DNA from: Rhopalosiphum padi
Lineage: Eukaryota > Arthropoda > Insecta > Hemiptera > Aphididae
Assembly: GCF_020882245.1 (NCBI RefSeq)
Contig: NC_083598.1
Coordinates: 49,265,858 to 49,329,857 of the forward strand
Length of the DNA stretch: 64,000 nt
Direction of reading: 5' to 3'
The notes beneath the pieces are model-generated. The model made no database searches. It saw only the letters and a list, made by a program, of their open reading frames with translations, and was not told where the DNA came from. Shown here piece after piece: positions 50,796 through 63,677 of this stretch. The position numbers were made by a program, and so were the translations under genes. Each line of letters begins with the position of its first letter. Positions within the stretch are counted from its first letter, which is position 1.

Positions 50796-51381
50796 GTACG
50801 ATATTCTCACAAAACCACTCCGAATGGGGGTACTTTCACTTTTCTCTCACTACTATAATAATACATCTCATATTATTATTCATATTATTTACAGTACTAC
50901 TATAATAGTGTCATCATCTGATTCGGTCTCGCAGCGACGGTCACGACGCTGTCTACGTAGACATTGCGCGCGTCTCGCGTCGGCCCACAAACAACCACCG
51001 GCTCGCGCATATTATTATAATAACAATAATAGTAAATATAATAAATATAATATAAATTTTGTTATCCGTCGGGTGCGGAGGCGGCGGCGACGGTAGCGAC
51101 GTTGAAGGCTCGTAATTCAAATCACAAAGACAAAGCGCCCGGCAGTCGCTTATAAATATTATCGCCGGTTCAAGATGTTTTCAGCAAAAACATAATGCAA
51201 GGGAAAACGGTTTTCCGTCTTTTGTTTTTTCGGGGCCTGGTCGAAAAACGGCGGAGACGTGCAGGGTGCGAGTACAGTATAGTCATCGTTGTCATCGTCG
51301 CTAAAACCACCCCCGTGACTTAATGGTTCGGAAAATAAAATAAAGACCGCTGCACCGGAATTCGTTGAAAATATAAACATG

Positions 51382-51382
51382 C

Positions 51383-51416
<34 letters not shown>

Positions 51417-51428
51417 TACACACACACA
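51382..51428. repeat. (CT)n followed by (CA)n microsatellite
   Basis: A perfect CT run of about 14 units passes directly into a CA run with one interruption. Confidence 0.9.
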
Positions 51429-51540
51429 CTATCTGTGCATGTATATATATACGGATAATATAATATGAGGGTGTGTATACATAACGTACAGAAACGGAAT
51501 ACAAAAGTCCCAACACAAAAACAACTGATGTGCTGTTCGC

Positions 51541-51546
<6 letters not shown>

Positions 51547-51575
<29 letters not shown>
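51547..51575. repeat. (TA)n microsatellite
   Basis: About 14 perfect TA units. Confidence 0.9.
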
Positions 51576-51580
<5 letters not shown>

Positions 51581-51663
51581 AGCACTATACATGACTAAAA
51601 TATGCACTATATCGTCGTCATCGCAATGTGCTTGTACTATACGTTGCGGTCGGGAGATTCGTT

Positions 51664-51945
51664 ATGGTGAGAAGGCGATGGGACGAGAAGGAGAGGGATA
51701 GAGACAGATCAGTGTGCTCTAGACGAAGAAGGATTTTTCCGTTGAATGCAGAGAGGTGCGCGGTGATAGCAGTAGAGAACCGCACGTACAGAAGAATTAC
51801 TTTCCACAACCTTAAACGTAACGCCGGCGACAGGTGTTTTTATGGTTATTATTGCGTTTTAAATAGTGATAATTATGATTTAGTGTTTGACTCGTATCTA
51901 CAGTCGTTCGGATATCACGTATTTTCTTCAATTTATTTTAACTGA
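51664..51945 (+). CDS. 93-codon ATG frame, best single-frame gene candidate
   Basis: The ATG lies in TTCGTTATGG and opens 93 codons to a TGA. The first 24 residues are very basic with alternating charges (MVRRRWDEKERDRDRSVCSR). The middle (CAVIAVENRTYRRITFHNLK) and the end (YDLVFDSYLQSFGYHVFSSI) have a normal globular composition, and the frame stays open across a shift from CG-rich to AT-rich DNA. No signal peptide or membrane segment is evident, and no family was recognised. A GTGAGA sequence directly after the ATG could instead act as a splice donor. A frame of this length can arise by chance in a 64-kb window; the ordinary amino-acid mix is what sets it apart. Confidence 0.3.
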   Translation: MVRRRWDEKERDRDRSVCSRRRRIFPLNAERCAVIAVENRTYRRITFHNLKRNAGDRCFYGYYCVLNSDNYDLVFDSYLQSFGYHVFSSIYFN

Positions 51946-51960
51946 CTAGGGTATAGAATA

Positions 51961-54255
51961 CATTATTCTATTGTAATAAGTTAGTATGCAAAAGTCATTA
52001 ATAGTACATTTTTTATGTGATGAGTTAAATAGAGATTTTTTACAGTTATTATAGTAATGTTATAAACCATATGTCTGTATTAATTAACAATGCATTTTCG
52101 AAAATGTGTCTCGAAGCTTATCTGTATTAGCTAACCTATGAAGTTTAGGTAGGTATTTAATAAGGCATGGTACTTAAAATATATGTTATAATTTTCCATT
52201 TATTTTTCAAAAAGATACAAGAATTCAAAAATTTGGTTTGTTAATTTTTATCCACTCGTGCATAACATCACTATTCCTTCCTCACTGCCTCTTAAGGGTC
52301 TTGTGTATTATGTATTTAGTATATACATAAATAAATAAGTTATACAATACAATATATACAATACAACAATACAAAAATCTACTGAGTTAAGTTGCAAAAC
52401 AAAATACTGTAAAACTAAAATATTTATTATTATAACAGATTGGAAAATACCAAATAAAAAATAAATTGCCTAGTAATTGTTTAAGATTCAAATAAGTATG
52501 TACGTCTATTATTGGCTTCTAAAAAAAAGTGCAATTCGTTGATATTAAAAAAAGTACATTTTATTTGTTCTAGGTATGAATTTATTTTTTCTTTCTACGT
52601 ACATCATTTTGAATAGTAAAAACACTTAAAAATGTTTTATACGTAGAAACTTGGTACATATTGGAAATTGAACGGTTCTTTAAGCTGGTTATTTTTTTAA
52701 ATTTCATTTCATTTTCGAATAAATTGTGATAACCGTGAAGTAAACTAGTTTTAAAATATTGTATTTCCATATCCTATAATAAACCTATATCGAAAATTTA
52801 CTTAGATTTTATTTATACCTTCTGCCATCTGTATTGATCGGCATGACTAGACGTCTTTATCATAAAGAAATTTGAAAATTTGAAGCAAAACTGTTAGTTT
52901 AGTCTTCTAAATTCCTATGAGAATGGTGTATTTTTCAAAATACGTTACAAGAAATGTATTAAATTATTGTTGAATATTTTTTTACTCTTCTCATTGAAAT
53001 TAAAAATATTTTGATCGTTTTTTGATCATTATTTTTGTCAAAAGGTTCCAAAACGATTCCTTTATATAGCTACTTGTCTTAATAACCTAGTATTTTTAAA
53101 CTCAAAAATTAAAGAAATGGAAAGTCGCACCAGGCCATCTTATATGAGCAAAGTTACATTAATAATGTACAATGTATAATATTAAATTACATTTTGAAAT
53201 CGAAGTTTTAATCGTTTTAATTTATTTATTGGTTAATCAATTTATTAAATATCTAAGGAATTACTAAGAACAATAATTAAAAATGATAATTAATTAATTA
53301 TTAAGAACCATTATTAGCCAATGTTTAAATAAGTTCTGTATTATTTAATATAATTTCATAATGATGACACGTCATATTATATTATTAGGTGATATATTTA
53401 TTTTTTTAATTTTATGAATTTATTGTCATTTCGTCGAATTGATTAAATGGGTAAACCATTTAATTAAACACTTGTAGGTAATAAACATATATACAACTAA
53501 TTTTTCATTCACGAAGACGTATCAATTTGATAGTTTATAACACATAGTATAGGTACTATAAACTGTTTACGCTTATTTAAATATGTATAGAAATATGAAA
53601 TAAAAAGTTTTGGTAATGTAATCTAAAAAACCACTCAATATATTATATATAAATAAAATAATTTTTTATTTAAATTATTCGGACATTTGAAAATTTTAAT
53701 AGATATGGTAAAACAAAATCTTGAATACATTTGTTTTCTGAATTTCGCACTTCTATATTAATAAGTAATATCAGTTATTTATTTTACTGTTTTGTAAATA
53801 TCGACTTATTTTGTTACTTTGTCCGCAGAAATTATAAAAGTATACAAATTAATAATATATTTTAATATTACAATTGTAAATATATAAATTTAAATATTTA
53901 ATATATATAAATCGAAAAAGTTATTTTCTATTAAAATCGATAACCTTTAGTATAGGCACATTAAATTTTATCTAGAAATATAGTTATTTATGATTTAATT
54001 TAGTATTGAAATTTAAATAGATTTCATCAAGAACGACAATAATATTATGAGCATGGACCAATTACGCCTAAAACAAAAATTTTGTTTACGGTCATTGTAC
54101 CAATTGCAGATATTGTCAGATATAAAAATGTTTTTGTTCGAAATTTGTGAAATTTGTGATTGTATGACATGGGATTTTAAAACAATAAGGCTCTTATGTA
54201 TACAAATCCACACTTTTTCAAAAAATTGTTGACTCAATATTGGCTATTTATTTAT
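51961..54255. other. AT-rich non-coding stretch
   Basis: AT-rich sequence. Complementary short frames on the two strands at 54013-54237 are unremarkable. Nothing else is supported. Confidence 0.65.
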
Positions 54256-54259
54256 TTTT

Positions 54260-54765
54260 AAATGTTGTATTATAATTGTGTTCTTATCTTCGAGGTGTTG
54301 TAGCGTGTCTACTTTCCGGCTCTTTGAGTCGTTGATTCGAAATGATTGTTTGATTCGATATTGTAATTGAAAATAGTTTGTTTATTTAATTAACAAAAGT
54401 TAGTTTTATAAAGTGTACAAAAGTGTGAGGCGTGAAGGTCCCGTAGTTTCAACTACGACTCTGGTACATCTGAATATGCTGTGCTGGGTTCTTTCTTATA
54501 TGTGGTTACCCGAACCTCTCGCCTATACCTGAGGTCTATAAATCAACAACGGTCTTGCTTTGCGTCCTTCGAAAGTTTTTATTACCGACCAGCGCGAATA
54601 GTCATAGTTCGTGCACGTGCCATTCGTCGAGGCTTGCTTTTATACATGTATATTGATCGAAGGTTTACACTAGTATCTGTTATATTTCATATTATTTTCG
54701 ATGCAATATTTGGTAAGACCTTGGTTATCCTAATTATAATCAAATATATTTAACAAATTCTGAGA
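54260..54765. repeat. Complex patch with a small hairpin, unidentified
   Basis: About 500 bp more balanced than its flanks. It contains CGTAGTT (54442-54448) and AACTACG (54451-54457), which pair as a 7-bp hairpin with a two-base loop, and a GTG-initiated plus frame (54481-54753) with a hydrophobic end. Sharp edges suggest an inserted element or a conserved non-coding element. No terminal repeats were seen. Confidence 0.25.
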
Positions 54766-57700
54766 ATCGCGAGCTCGTCTTCAAAAAATTCATAAACAAC
54801 TTTTAATTGTTGTTATTCGAAATCGTTAGAACTGTTGTAAATTATAAATAGAATTAACATTAGAATAACTTATGTTTTTTGTGGCTGATAATATAAACTT
54901 TAATATTATTAATGAATAACGAAACAAAACAAATGTATAATATATAATAACTAGGTTGTTAAACGAGTATAAACGACTTATACTTAATATTACTTAATAT
55001 AAAATATAAAAACTATGCATTTTTATTGAAATATTCGAAAATTATATTTATTTTTAATTTCCTTAAATTTTCAAAAATTATTTCTGAAAATATAACACAG
55101 GTATACAATAGCAAACTTCGATTTCAATAGAAACTTATCATTTTACGAACCATCAATCGATAGATATTTTTTTGGTAGAAATTGTAAACTATTTCTTTAT
55201 TTATAATATATGTGTTTTTAATTTTTATGATAATATACTCAAACATAATGCATTTACCGCGAAATACAATTTATCATTTAAATATTTATTTCGCATAATT
55301 TTAATATTTTTTTCATTATGTAGTAATATTGTATTAAGTTTGTATATTATATAATATGTACATTTTTATTTATTTTGGAAACTAATTCTATGAATAGTAT
55401 ACTTATAGGTATGATCAAAAATTTAATAAAAATATTAAATAATTATTGTGATAAACTTATATTATGTAAACATTATAAAACAAAAATATAATATTTGCTT
55501 ATTATGAAATATATGGGTTCAGCTTTTTTTTTTTTAATTTAGGTAGTGTTTTTTTTAAAAACATATAATGTAGATAATTAAAACATAACCAGATTTATAA
55601 CACATATACATCTTTGTTTTAATTGGTGTAAAAAACAAATTAAAACCACATTTAGATGTATGGTCCATATTAAGTTTTATTTTTCAAATTTTAAGAATTA
55701 TAAAATATATATTTGGTTATTAAAAATATTAATTTTTATCCATTCATGCCTGTAAATAATATTAAAATTAAATATTAATTTGAAAGCATTATTGCCTTTG
55801 CAAAGTAATAATTCACATATTATATAATTTATAATTTATTAAACATGTTATTAAAGTTTTATAATTAAAATTTGGTCATTATATTCTATGATAGTTATTA
55901 TGGTTCATGACAACTAAAAATTATGCTACAGTTAAGCCTTATTATTCTGTATGAAGAGTATTTTATGAATTTATAAGTTCAAAATTATATTATTTCAAAT
56001 ATATTAAAATTTAATGAATGTCGTAGTCTAAGATTAACGTATATGAGAATATAAATTCAAAAAAAATAAATCATTTTAAAATTGTAATAATTACATGATA
56101 TCATTGAAAATAATTGAATTGAATTGTTTTGTAGTTTTTTTTCTTGTGATTGAGCTCAATTTACATATAAACACGACTGACCATAATTTGTTTCCTTGGA
56201 ATGTTAAAGCAAACATCAACAAAATAAGATATTTAATTTATCAAAATCGTATGAAACAGGTTTAAAGCAACACGTATAAAGTATCTTGTTCAGACGTGAT
56301 ACAATGTTTTATTTTACATTTATAATCTAAAAGTACTTGCTTGTACATATATGTACTATTATAAGAACAATTTACATATTGTAAACTCAAATAATTTTTC
56401 TTATCGTAGTTGGTATCCATAAAATAATAATAATTATAATTAAAATTTATTTTTACAATATAATAATAATATTTACTTTACTTATTGAAAATCATTATGT
56501 AAGTATTTTAAATTTTAAAGCAACTCCGTAGTTATAAGCTTATTTAATGCCAGGTCATAAATGTTTATAAAATTCAGAATCCGAAAATATTTTAATACCA
56601 AAACAACCAATGTTATTTTCACCAACCGCCGGGGAAATATGTTAAACCACCACACCGTAAAACGACGGTGAAAACGATGAGACGATAAAATACAATAATA
56701 ATATATACGTACATTATATTACCACATATGCGTTTAGGTATTTTTTGTTTTTATTTTCTACCTCATCTCTAATAAATTGTATGAACTGTACGTGGTGGTA
56801 TTGTCGGAATAAAAGTTTTAATACATACATGGGTCGTAACCGTAATAATTGAAAAATACAATAATATAAGAGGAAGCATTAATCAAACCGTGTGAGGTAT
56901 TAAAAGTCATAATTCATTTTCATTTTAATATATTATCAACGGGCGAGTATCAAAACAAAACCTGTTAGGCACTCACGATTCTACGCCGCATCTGAAATTG
57001 ATCTGATATCTTGCCGATTGATGCAAATACACCTGTTAACAATATACTATTATATATTTAATCTGTACAAATACGAATTCAAGACATGATGCGTTTTAAA
57101 AAAAAATTATCGAGCTCGGCACATAGGTTGCGCATATTATAATAATATTGCTATATAAACGGAAATTATAAATTCCATTATGTTTTTACGCTATATCTGC
57201 CTCAAATTCATACTTTAAATTCGTATCTTGATTCTATGTATTATCCCTGTGGAGCAATTCCCAGTGTAACGTTATCGTGATGTATAAACCATAAAAGGAC
57301 TTCAAAACTCCTTGTATCGTCCAAACTTCAATTTCAAAAGTATATTAACATATTTTTTTTTTTTTAACGAACGCGATTTGATATTTATTTATTTTTTCCT
57401 TCAATTTTTGAAGGTATTGCGTGACCTACGCGTGTTTCTACATCTAAAATAAAAAAATCAAATATTTAGGACATGTATTTTACTTGACGTAGGTACTAAG
57501 TATATTATAGCCCTTATTCAATAGTAAACACACGTCATGTTATTAATTAAACACGGTGTAGGTACATAAATTAATATCATTAACAATTATTACGTCATTG
57601 CGTGATGCGTCAGATACTCCAAAAGTAAACATTAATAATAAGTACTATAATTATATAATTACGTCCCGAATGTTATTCGCAACTAATTTTGTTTTTTTTT

Positions 57701-58255
57701 TCTTTTAATTTAAGAGTACAATACTTATTTATTTCTAATCGTATACTTACTATAAAAACTGAATATAAAAAAATTAAATGTACATTTAATTTTCATTATC
57801 ATTTTTTAATCGCTATTCTAAAAAGTTTCCTCGAGTATTTGTCACCATAATGTCTATTGTCTACTTTGAAATTAAAAAAATACAAACAGTGTTTTATTTA
57901 TTTCTTTAAATAGGTACTCATTATTACGAAATAACGATCTATCCCGTCGTCACCCGAATCGATTGTTATGGCGTGCGAATACAAGTAAACATGTTTTATT
58001 ATTGTCTGTTTATTTTTATAAATTGAAAATCCAAGAAACATATTACGCTGTATGAAATGAAATAAAAAATGTACGCTGTCATTCAAAAACGTAAGCAACT
58101 TAAATATTATAGAGATAAGAATATTAAAGTAACGTATTTTTTTTACAAAAATATTGTTTTTACGAGTTCAAATTACGAGTATTAAAAAAAAAAAAAAAAT
58201 AGTGCCATCATCATAAAGCAGTTTTGATAAAATTAGGTTTTACTATAAAATAATA
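54766..58255. other. AT-rich desert
   Basis: Long AT-rich stretch. A slightly more complex piece at about 56625-57300 (CACCAACCGCCGGGGAAATA within it) and poly-A/poly-T runs (57353-57365, 58184-58199) are the only landmarks. No gene was found. Confidence 0.6.
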
Positions 58256-58259
58256 CGTT

Positions 58260-59172
58260 TAGAAATGCGTGTCATGCAAAATGCTCGTCTTATAATATTA
58301 TTACAATGTGTACGCAATCAGCACCTACGCCTGCGTCGGCGGTGGTGACGTGGTGACTCAACAGACGCGGATGATCGATGATTTCGTCCTGTGGTCTTTA
58401 CCCGATCGTTAGAAATATCGTTACCCGCGCATAGGTTTTTGGACGTTATTACGAGTACGAGCCGTACAACGAATTAAGAACATATTATTTGTGTTTACTA
58501 CGGTTATCGGACGTGGTCGGAAGACGTTCAACCGTTTACCGTGCCTAGGCAGTAGTTGCTTAATATTAATAATACATCAACGAAAACGCTAATATGCGTC
58601 TGGTCGTGCAACCGCCGTGATCGAAATATTGACTGCGAAATAATTATTAATAATAATAATATTATCGCAATAATTATTATTATTGGTCGTGTTTTAATTA
58701 CGAGCGATGGACGCGTGTCGCTTCTACACGCTGACGTAGCGAAATTGCCTATACGATGCGCCGTCCTTACGCAAATATTAATAACTAACATACTATTGTT
58801 ATTATTATCATACGATATTATACTATGGCGTAATAATAATAATATCAAAACGCGCTGCAGCGGTGTACCGTTCGTGTTGGAAAATCACAATAATACGATA
58901 TACTATTATTTATTACTATCGCTGTTATTGCCAATGAAGTTCGACATTCGACACAATACGAGACCGAGTCTGTGCGCGCACGCTATAATATATACCTACC
59001 GCCTATCGACGAGAATAATGTAAAATCACTCGTTAAACGTAATGTTGATTTCACGAGGTTTTAATATTATATAGTATAAGTACGCGTTTATGTTTATTTT
59101 ACGACGTTAACGTCGATTGGCGGTTTTCCTCGCCGACGATGGTATTACATACTATTTTCCGAGTTAATATCA

Positions 59173-59205
<33 letters not shown>

Positions 59206-59350
59206 TCGTTGTCGTGTAGTACTATTTAATATACTTACGCATACGCTACGTTCAATAAGCACGAATACGTACGTTTTACACACGGGAGTTTTTTTCTTAG
59301 CATTTCTTCACTCTCTTCGAGGCAATGACACGCGACAATTATTATTGCGT
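58260..59350. promoter_or_regulatory. CpG-containing island 8
   Basis: About 1.1 kb with CG-bearing segments at 58320-58620, 58685-58770 and 59100-59150, plus (AAT)n-rich pieces and an (ATT)n run at 59181-59204. The stop-free stretch at 58556-59023 (about 155 codons) owes its length to AAT/ATT repeats read as Asn and Ile and starts at TTG; it is not called as a gene. Regulatory function is inferred from composition. Confidence 0.3.
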
Positions 59351-60147
59351 TATTCATTTTATATAATATTATTGTATGTGGAAAATATCAAATGGATTCT
59401 ATTCAAAAACACATAGAGGCCACTGCAGGTACCGCATACATACTCATAAATGAGAAATTTGACGTCTTAAGTATATTGGATAAAATGAGCTTTACCAGTA
59501 ACCACGGGTTTTACGTAACACAATGACAAATACGATTTATGTTCATACTTTTAGTTCTCAACTTGAATGGTAATGTGGTCCGCAAAGTTACTCACGCTCC
59601 TGAATTCAAAACGAAAATTGTTTGTGCTAGTATAATATAACTAACAAAAAAATATATAACTTGATTGCAAGAGTTCGGAATTTTTTTTTTCACTACCTAT
59701 AATAATGATATAGTTATTTATATATTAGAACAAATCAATATTTATCTGTAATTTACAATTAAATTATCCGATCACGGCGTTGATGCACCAGTCTATGATC
59801 TATTGTGATTTATTTACAAATTTTGTTTTTTATTTTTTTCAGATTATTTATGCATGTTAATGATTTATATAATAAAATTATGTCCGACAACATATTATAA
59901 TATATTCATAATAGTATGTTATATCTAACCGTTATCGTATTATTACACATATTGATAAATATATAATTATTATACATATTGGTATTTTATATCCACATCG
60001 ACCTGATGTACTCAAATAACAAATATTTAAATTAATTGTATATTTAGAAAATGTAATAATATAATATATATCGTACTATGATTTCTCATTTTACTGGAAA
60101 TACAAAAATATTTTTATTTGTGATATATTTTTATTATATAAAGTTGT

Positions 60148-60181
<34 letters not shown>

Positions 60182-61800
60182 TAAATATAACTATTCTATA
60201 TTATTTGGAGAGAGAGTATTGGATTTTCAATAATATTTTTATTACTATTATTATTATTATCTTTATCTGTGAAAACTTTTTTGTATCTTTAATGAATTCT
60301 CAAAAACGTCATAATATTAGGGCTATAAATATATTAATATGTGTATTGATTGAAAATTCAAGAAAAAAATTCAAGTTTACATGATAAATTTGAATTATAT
60401 TATTAATATATTACTATAGATATTGTCATTGAACATTAAACATTTTAATTCGTTTTTTAAAATTTCACCGATATCAATATAATATCTAATGACCTATCAT
60501 TGAAATGTAATCTGTTAGTAAATGTGACTGATAAATATATTATTATATCATTAGCGTGCTATTGTAATTCGTTTTAAATCAATGTCAGTTCATATACACT
60601 AGACCATAAAATATGCGAAAAATATACAATAATAATTATTTCTAATGGTCAGTGACATCAAACACACATTTAACGTATGCACAATAACACTCTTTACTGA
60701 AATTAAATGTCCCGAGGAAAATGTTATTTTTCCCGACTTGTATACGCATCTTTTTACTTAACCGTTGACGAAGTTTTGAGTTCATAATATACGCGCGTAT
60801 TTAATATGTGTGTGTGTTTTATTCACGATCGTCAAGGGTGAACAAAAATAATAATAAAATATAATAAATAATTCTATAACGCTTTTTTTTTGAAACTTTA
60901 TTGTATGAAAGCTTGGACTGAACGTTCATATTGATTATACCCAGAATAATTATGTTTTAGACTCGTTTGAAAATTTGTTACTGGCGTGCATAAATTACAA
61001 ACGTTATTGTATCTAATGTACAGGGTAATGGTGAAGCCATAATTTTTGTGAAACGTGATGCCTCTTGACCCGTTAACATCCGTTGTAAATCATTTTTTTT
61101 TTATATATATATATATATATAATATATGAACTGTATATACATTTGAGGTCTTTTTGGAGCATAAATGTCACAATATTTTAATTTAAACAAAATAATTTTA
61201 GTTTTAACACATACACCACCCACATAACATGCAGTATACTTAACTTTACTCCATATATTACTCACTTTTTAAATCATGAAAATAATTTATTTTGTACTTA
61301 AAAAATATACGAAAGTGTTTATTATCAATGGATATTATATAATATTAAACAAATAATTTGTTTTATAATATTATATAATTATTTGCTTTTATTACACTCG
61401 GTAATCTACTAGAGACTCATAAATGTCCAATGTACTGTTAAAACGAGTAATTAGGTTATCAAACAAATATTTAAATTACATACGACATAATAATAAATAT
61501 ACAAATAACATGGGTTATAAATACTGAAATCCAAACATTTTAATTAGAATTTTATAACAACTCAACATAAAATGTAGGTATTTAATTTCAGACATTTCCG
61601 ATACTACACAAATAACTATTAAAGGTATACGATTATAACGCATGTCTGATCAAAGTATATTATCCTTTTTTTTCATATTGAATTTTAATAGTTGTAATTT
61701 TATTATTGTAAAATAAAATATAACATCGAGTAGAAACTGCTTTAATATAATATAATATTTTATATAAAAACGCATTTTGTGTGTCGCACAAATCGCACAT
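59351..61800. other. AT-rich desert with (TA)n runs
   Basis: AT-rich sequence. (AT)n at 60151-60177 and (TA)n at 61102-61121 are clear microsatellites. A GAGC|GTGAGT-like donor on the minus strand near 59592 lacks a defined exon. No gene is supported. Confidence 0.6.
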
Positions 61801-62235
61801 ATAGTGTTGCGTGATATATTGTGGGCCGCGCGATTATGTATAATATTATACACGTACACACGATATATAGTAAGGTAATAATAATACTATGTAATGTAAC
61901 TATGTTCGGTACTAAAATCTAATCTTAACGAGTAAATAAATACGCGCGCGCCGTCGTAGATTTTCCGACCATGTGTAGTTCCGCAACGTCCGTGGCGCCA
62001 GATACCGAGAATTGGCGGCGCGGCGGCTGCCTGCCAGAGACTAATGTTTACTGGGCGCGCAAACGGATTTATTTATTTTTCTATAGGGTTTGCGGGTAAT
62101 GGAAAGTTTACAGAAATATCACATGGAAATTACGTCATCGACGAGGAAACGATCGGTTTGAGGTACATATCTATCTATATATATATATAAATATAAGAAT
62201 CTTAGAGACGAAGGAAACCGGTTTTGAACGTCTTT
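61801..62235. promoter_or_regulatory. CpG-containing island 9
   Basis: A compact island. Its core includes TGGCGCCAGATACCGAG, TGGCGGCGCGGCGGCTGCC, AATGTTTACTGGGCGCGC and TTTATTTATTTTTCTATAGG. AATGTTTAC matches the forkhead core (TGTTTAC), and the AT part resembles homeodomain sites. The mix of a GC block and clustered factor-like sites is typical of an enhancer or promoter; it also contains the short frame described separately. Confidence 0.35.
61971..62099 (+). CDS. 42-codon ATG frame in CpG island
   Basis: The ATG opens MCSSATSVAPDTENWRRGGC, continues LPETNVYWARKRIYLFFYRV and ends with TAA. The frame is also open upstream to about 61930. The composition is protein-like and not repeat-driven. 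It could be a short exon, an upstream ORF in an untranslated exon, or a chance frame in an enhancer. No product was recognised. Confidence 0.18.
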   Translation: MCSSATSVAPDTENWRRGGCLPETNVYWARKRIYLFFYRVCG

Positions 62236-62800
62236 GACCTTATCGATTCCTCTCATAATAATAATAATTATATATATATATATATATATATATTACCTAA
62301 TTACCAATTATTTTCATAAATTCACCGATAACGATATGTCATTTTTTTACATTTAAAGAAATCAGATTAAATCTCGAATGGCAAGCAGTAGAAAATAGAA
62401 TTATTAGTAGAAGACAATAAGACATTGATTATTATTTATTTATTTTATTATTGTCTATATTATCTTTTGTAATTTATTGAAATTCAAACTAAATATTCTA
62501 TTTATAGTTTGTTTATTTATTATTGTTATTATTATTATTAATTATTTATTTGTTTGCACTTGAATTTTTCCGTTCGAAATATATATTATTCATTGAACAA
62601 ATAATTTATTTTAACAGTTTTTTCTACCTTATCTCTATTCTATAATAAAAAAAATAAAATTTTGAATTCAAAATGTAGGATATATAATTTTCAGAAATTA
62701 GCAATAACAACTAATAAAAACTGCAATATAATATGTAATTATATTATATTATTTGTATAGCCAAAAAATAGTCATATGTTTTTAAATTAAATTATCAAAA
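62236..62800. other. AT-rich stretch with (TA)n
   Basis: A (TA)n run at 62270-62293 and AT-rich sequence with no gene. Confidence 0.65.
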
Positions 62801-62894
62801 ATAATTTCTTCCGGAGGAAGTTCGGGCAACTAGTAAAATATATATGTATATATATATATATTGATCAATATACGACGTAAATACCGTGGGTATA

Positions 62895-63155
62895 ATGTCA
62901 CTGAAGTTGAAGCTGCTTATCGCAATGGCATTTAAAAACTTAAAAGACTTTAGAGGCACAGCTGGCGGGCTACGGAGTATTGAATTGAGTATTATTTTAA
63001 CAGACAATAATTATAATACATTTTATGATGAACTAACCATCAACGTTTCAATAAAACGATATGATAATTCGTACTTTCGGGAATCAAGACGAACCGCGAC
63101 TAAGTATTCTGCAGTATTTCCGTCGAGATCCCAGTTGATATATATTGTATCGTAA
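62895..63155 (+). CDS. 86-codon ATG frame, unidentified
   Basis: An ATG at 62895 (MSLKLKLLIAMAFKNLKDFR) opens a frame ending at a TAA. The middle includes GTAGGLRSIELSIILTDNNY, and the end is basic and Ser/Arg-rich. The amino-acid mix is ordinary and the frame is not repeat-driven. A minus-strand frame of similar length overlaps it, so both strands are open. No domain, motif or flanking signal was recognised. A chance frame or an old element fragment are the alternatives. Confidence 0.2.
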   Translation: MSLKLKLLIAMAFKNLKDFRGTAGGLRSIELSIILTDNNYNTFYDELTINVSIKRYDNSYFRESRRTATKYSAVFPSRSQLIYIVS

Positions 63156-63660
63156 TATCTTTGAGGATTTGTGCTGACTAAATTTCTTCCAAAAAACGGC
63201 GCGGAGCAGTTATCCTACTGATCGATCGACAGTAATCGCGTTTGAGTTTTATCGCGAACGCGTCTCTCGAAAAACTAATTGAATTTTAATATTATTATTG
63301 TTATATACAGCATAATCGCGTTAAGCGACCAGTGGGATATTTAATTAAAAATTGTCAACAATTGACATTTTTTTGACGATAGATACAACGGAATTTATTC
63401 TTGCAGTAGTCGCACGGTCCTAACAGACCACCCCGTAACGTCTGTGCACCGATAAATACAATGTTCGGCGATGCACCGAACGCTTGTAGCATTTTTTAAC
63501 CGTAAAATTACATATACGATACGATCCATACAACAAACGCGATAAATTTTTTTTCAATTTTCGATGAAATTTTCGATGGTTGAAGAAAGTGTGAATAACA
63601 TCCAAGCATATAAAAACAGTGAATACTGATTACTGAATAATAACTGTGTAATACAACAAT
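63156..63660. other. Complex non-coding stretch
   Basis: Balanced sequence with a segment CATAATCGCGTTAAGCGACC (about 63311-63330) that resembles the terminal repeats of pogo/Tigger-like transposons, but no partner repeat was found. Part of this would be the intron following the exon candidate at 63678-63791 on the minus strand. Confidence 0.35.
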
Positions 63661-63677
63661 AACTTAGATGTACATAC

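Larger units (their letters stand above)
50800..51960. promoter_or_regulatory. CpG-containing island 7 with GAGA tract
   Basis: A complex region with CG-rich blocks at 50925-51010 and 51065-51360, a (CT)n-(CA)n tract (51382-51428) and a (TA)n run (51547-51575). The (CT)n/(GA)n tract is a potential GAGA-factor site cluster. It lies about 235 bp upstream of the 93-codon frame at 51664, so the island may be that frame's promoter region. Confidence 0.35.

Noticed and set aside
58556..59023. Longest stop-free stretch, about 155 codons on the plus strand
   Set aside because: It begins at TTG, and much of its length is AAT/ATT repeat read as Asn/Ile and CTATTATT read as Leu. No motif or domain; the repeat composition explains the length.
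61018..61040. TGTACAGGGTAATGG, recalling the MITE terminus at 9246
   Set aside because: Only ACAGG-GT is shared and the following bases differ; no inverted partner was found.
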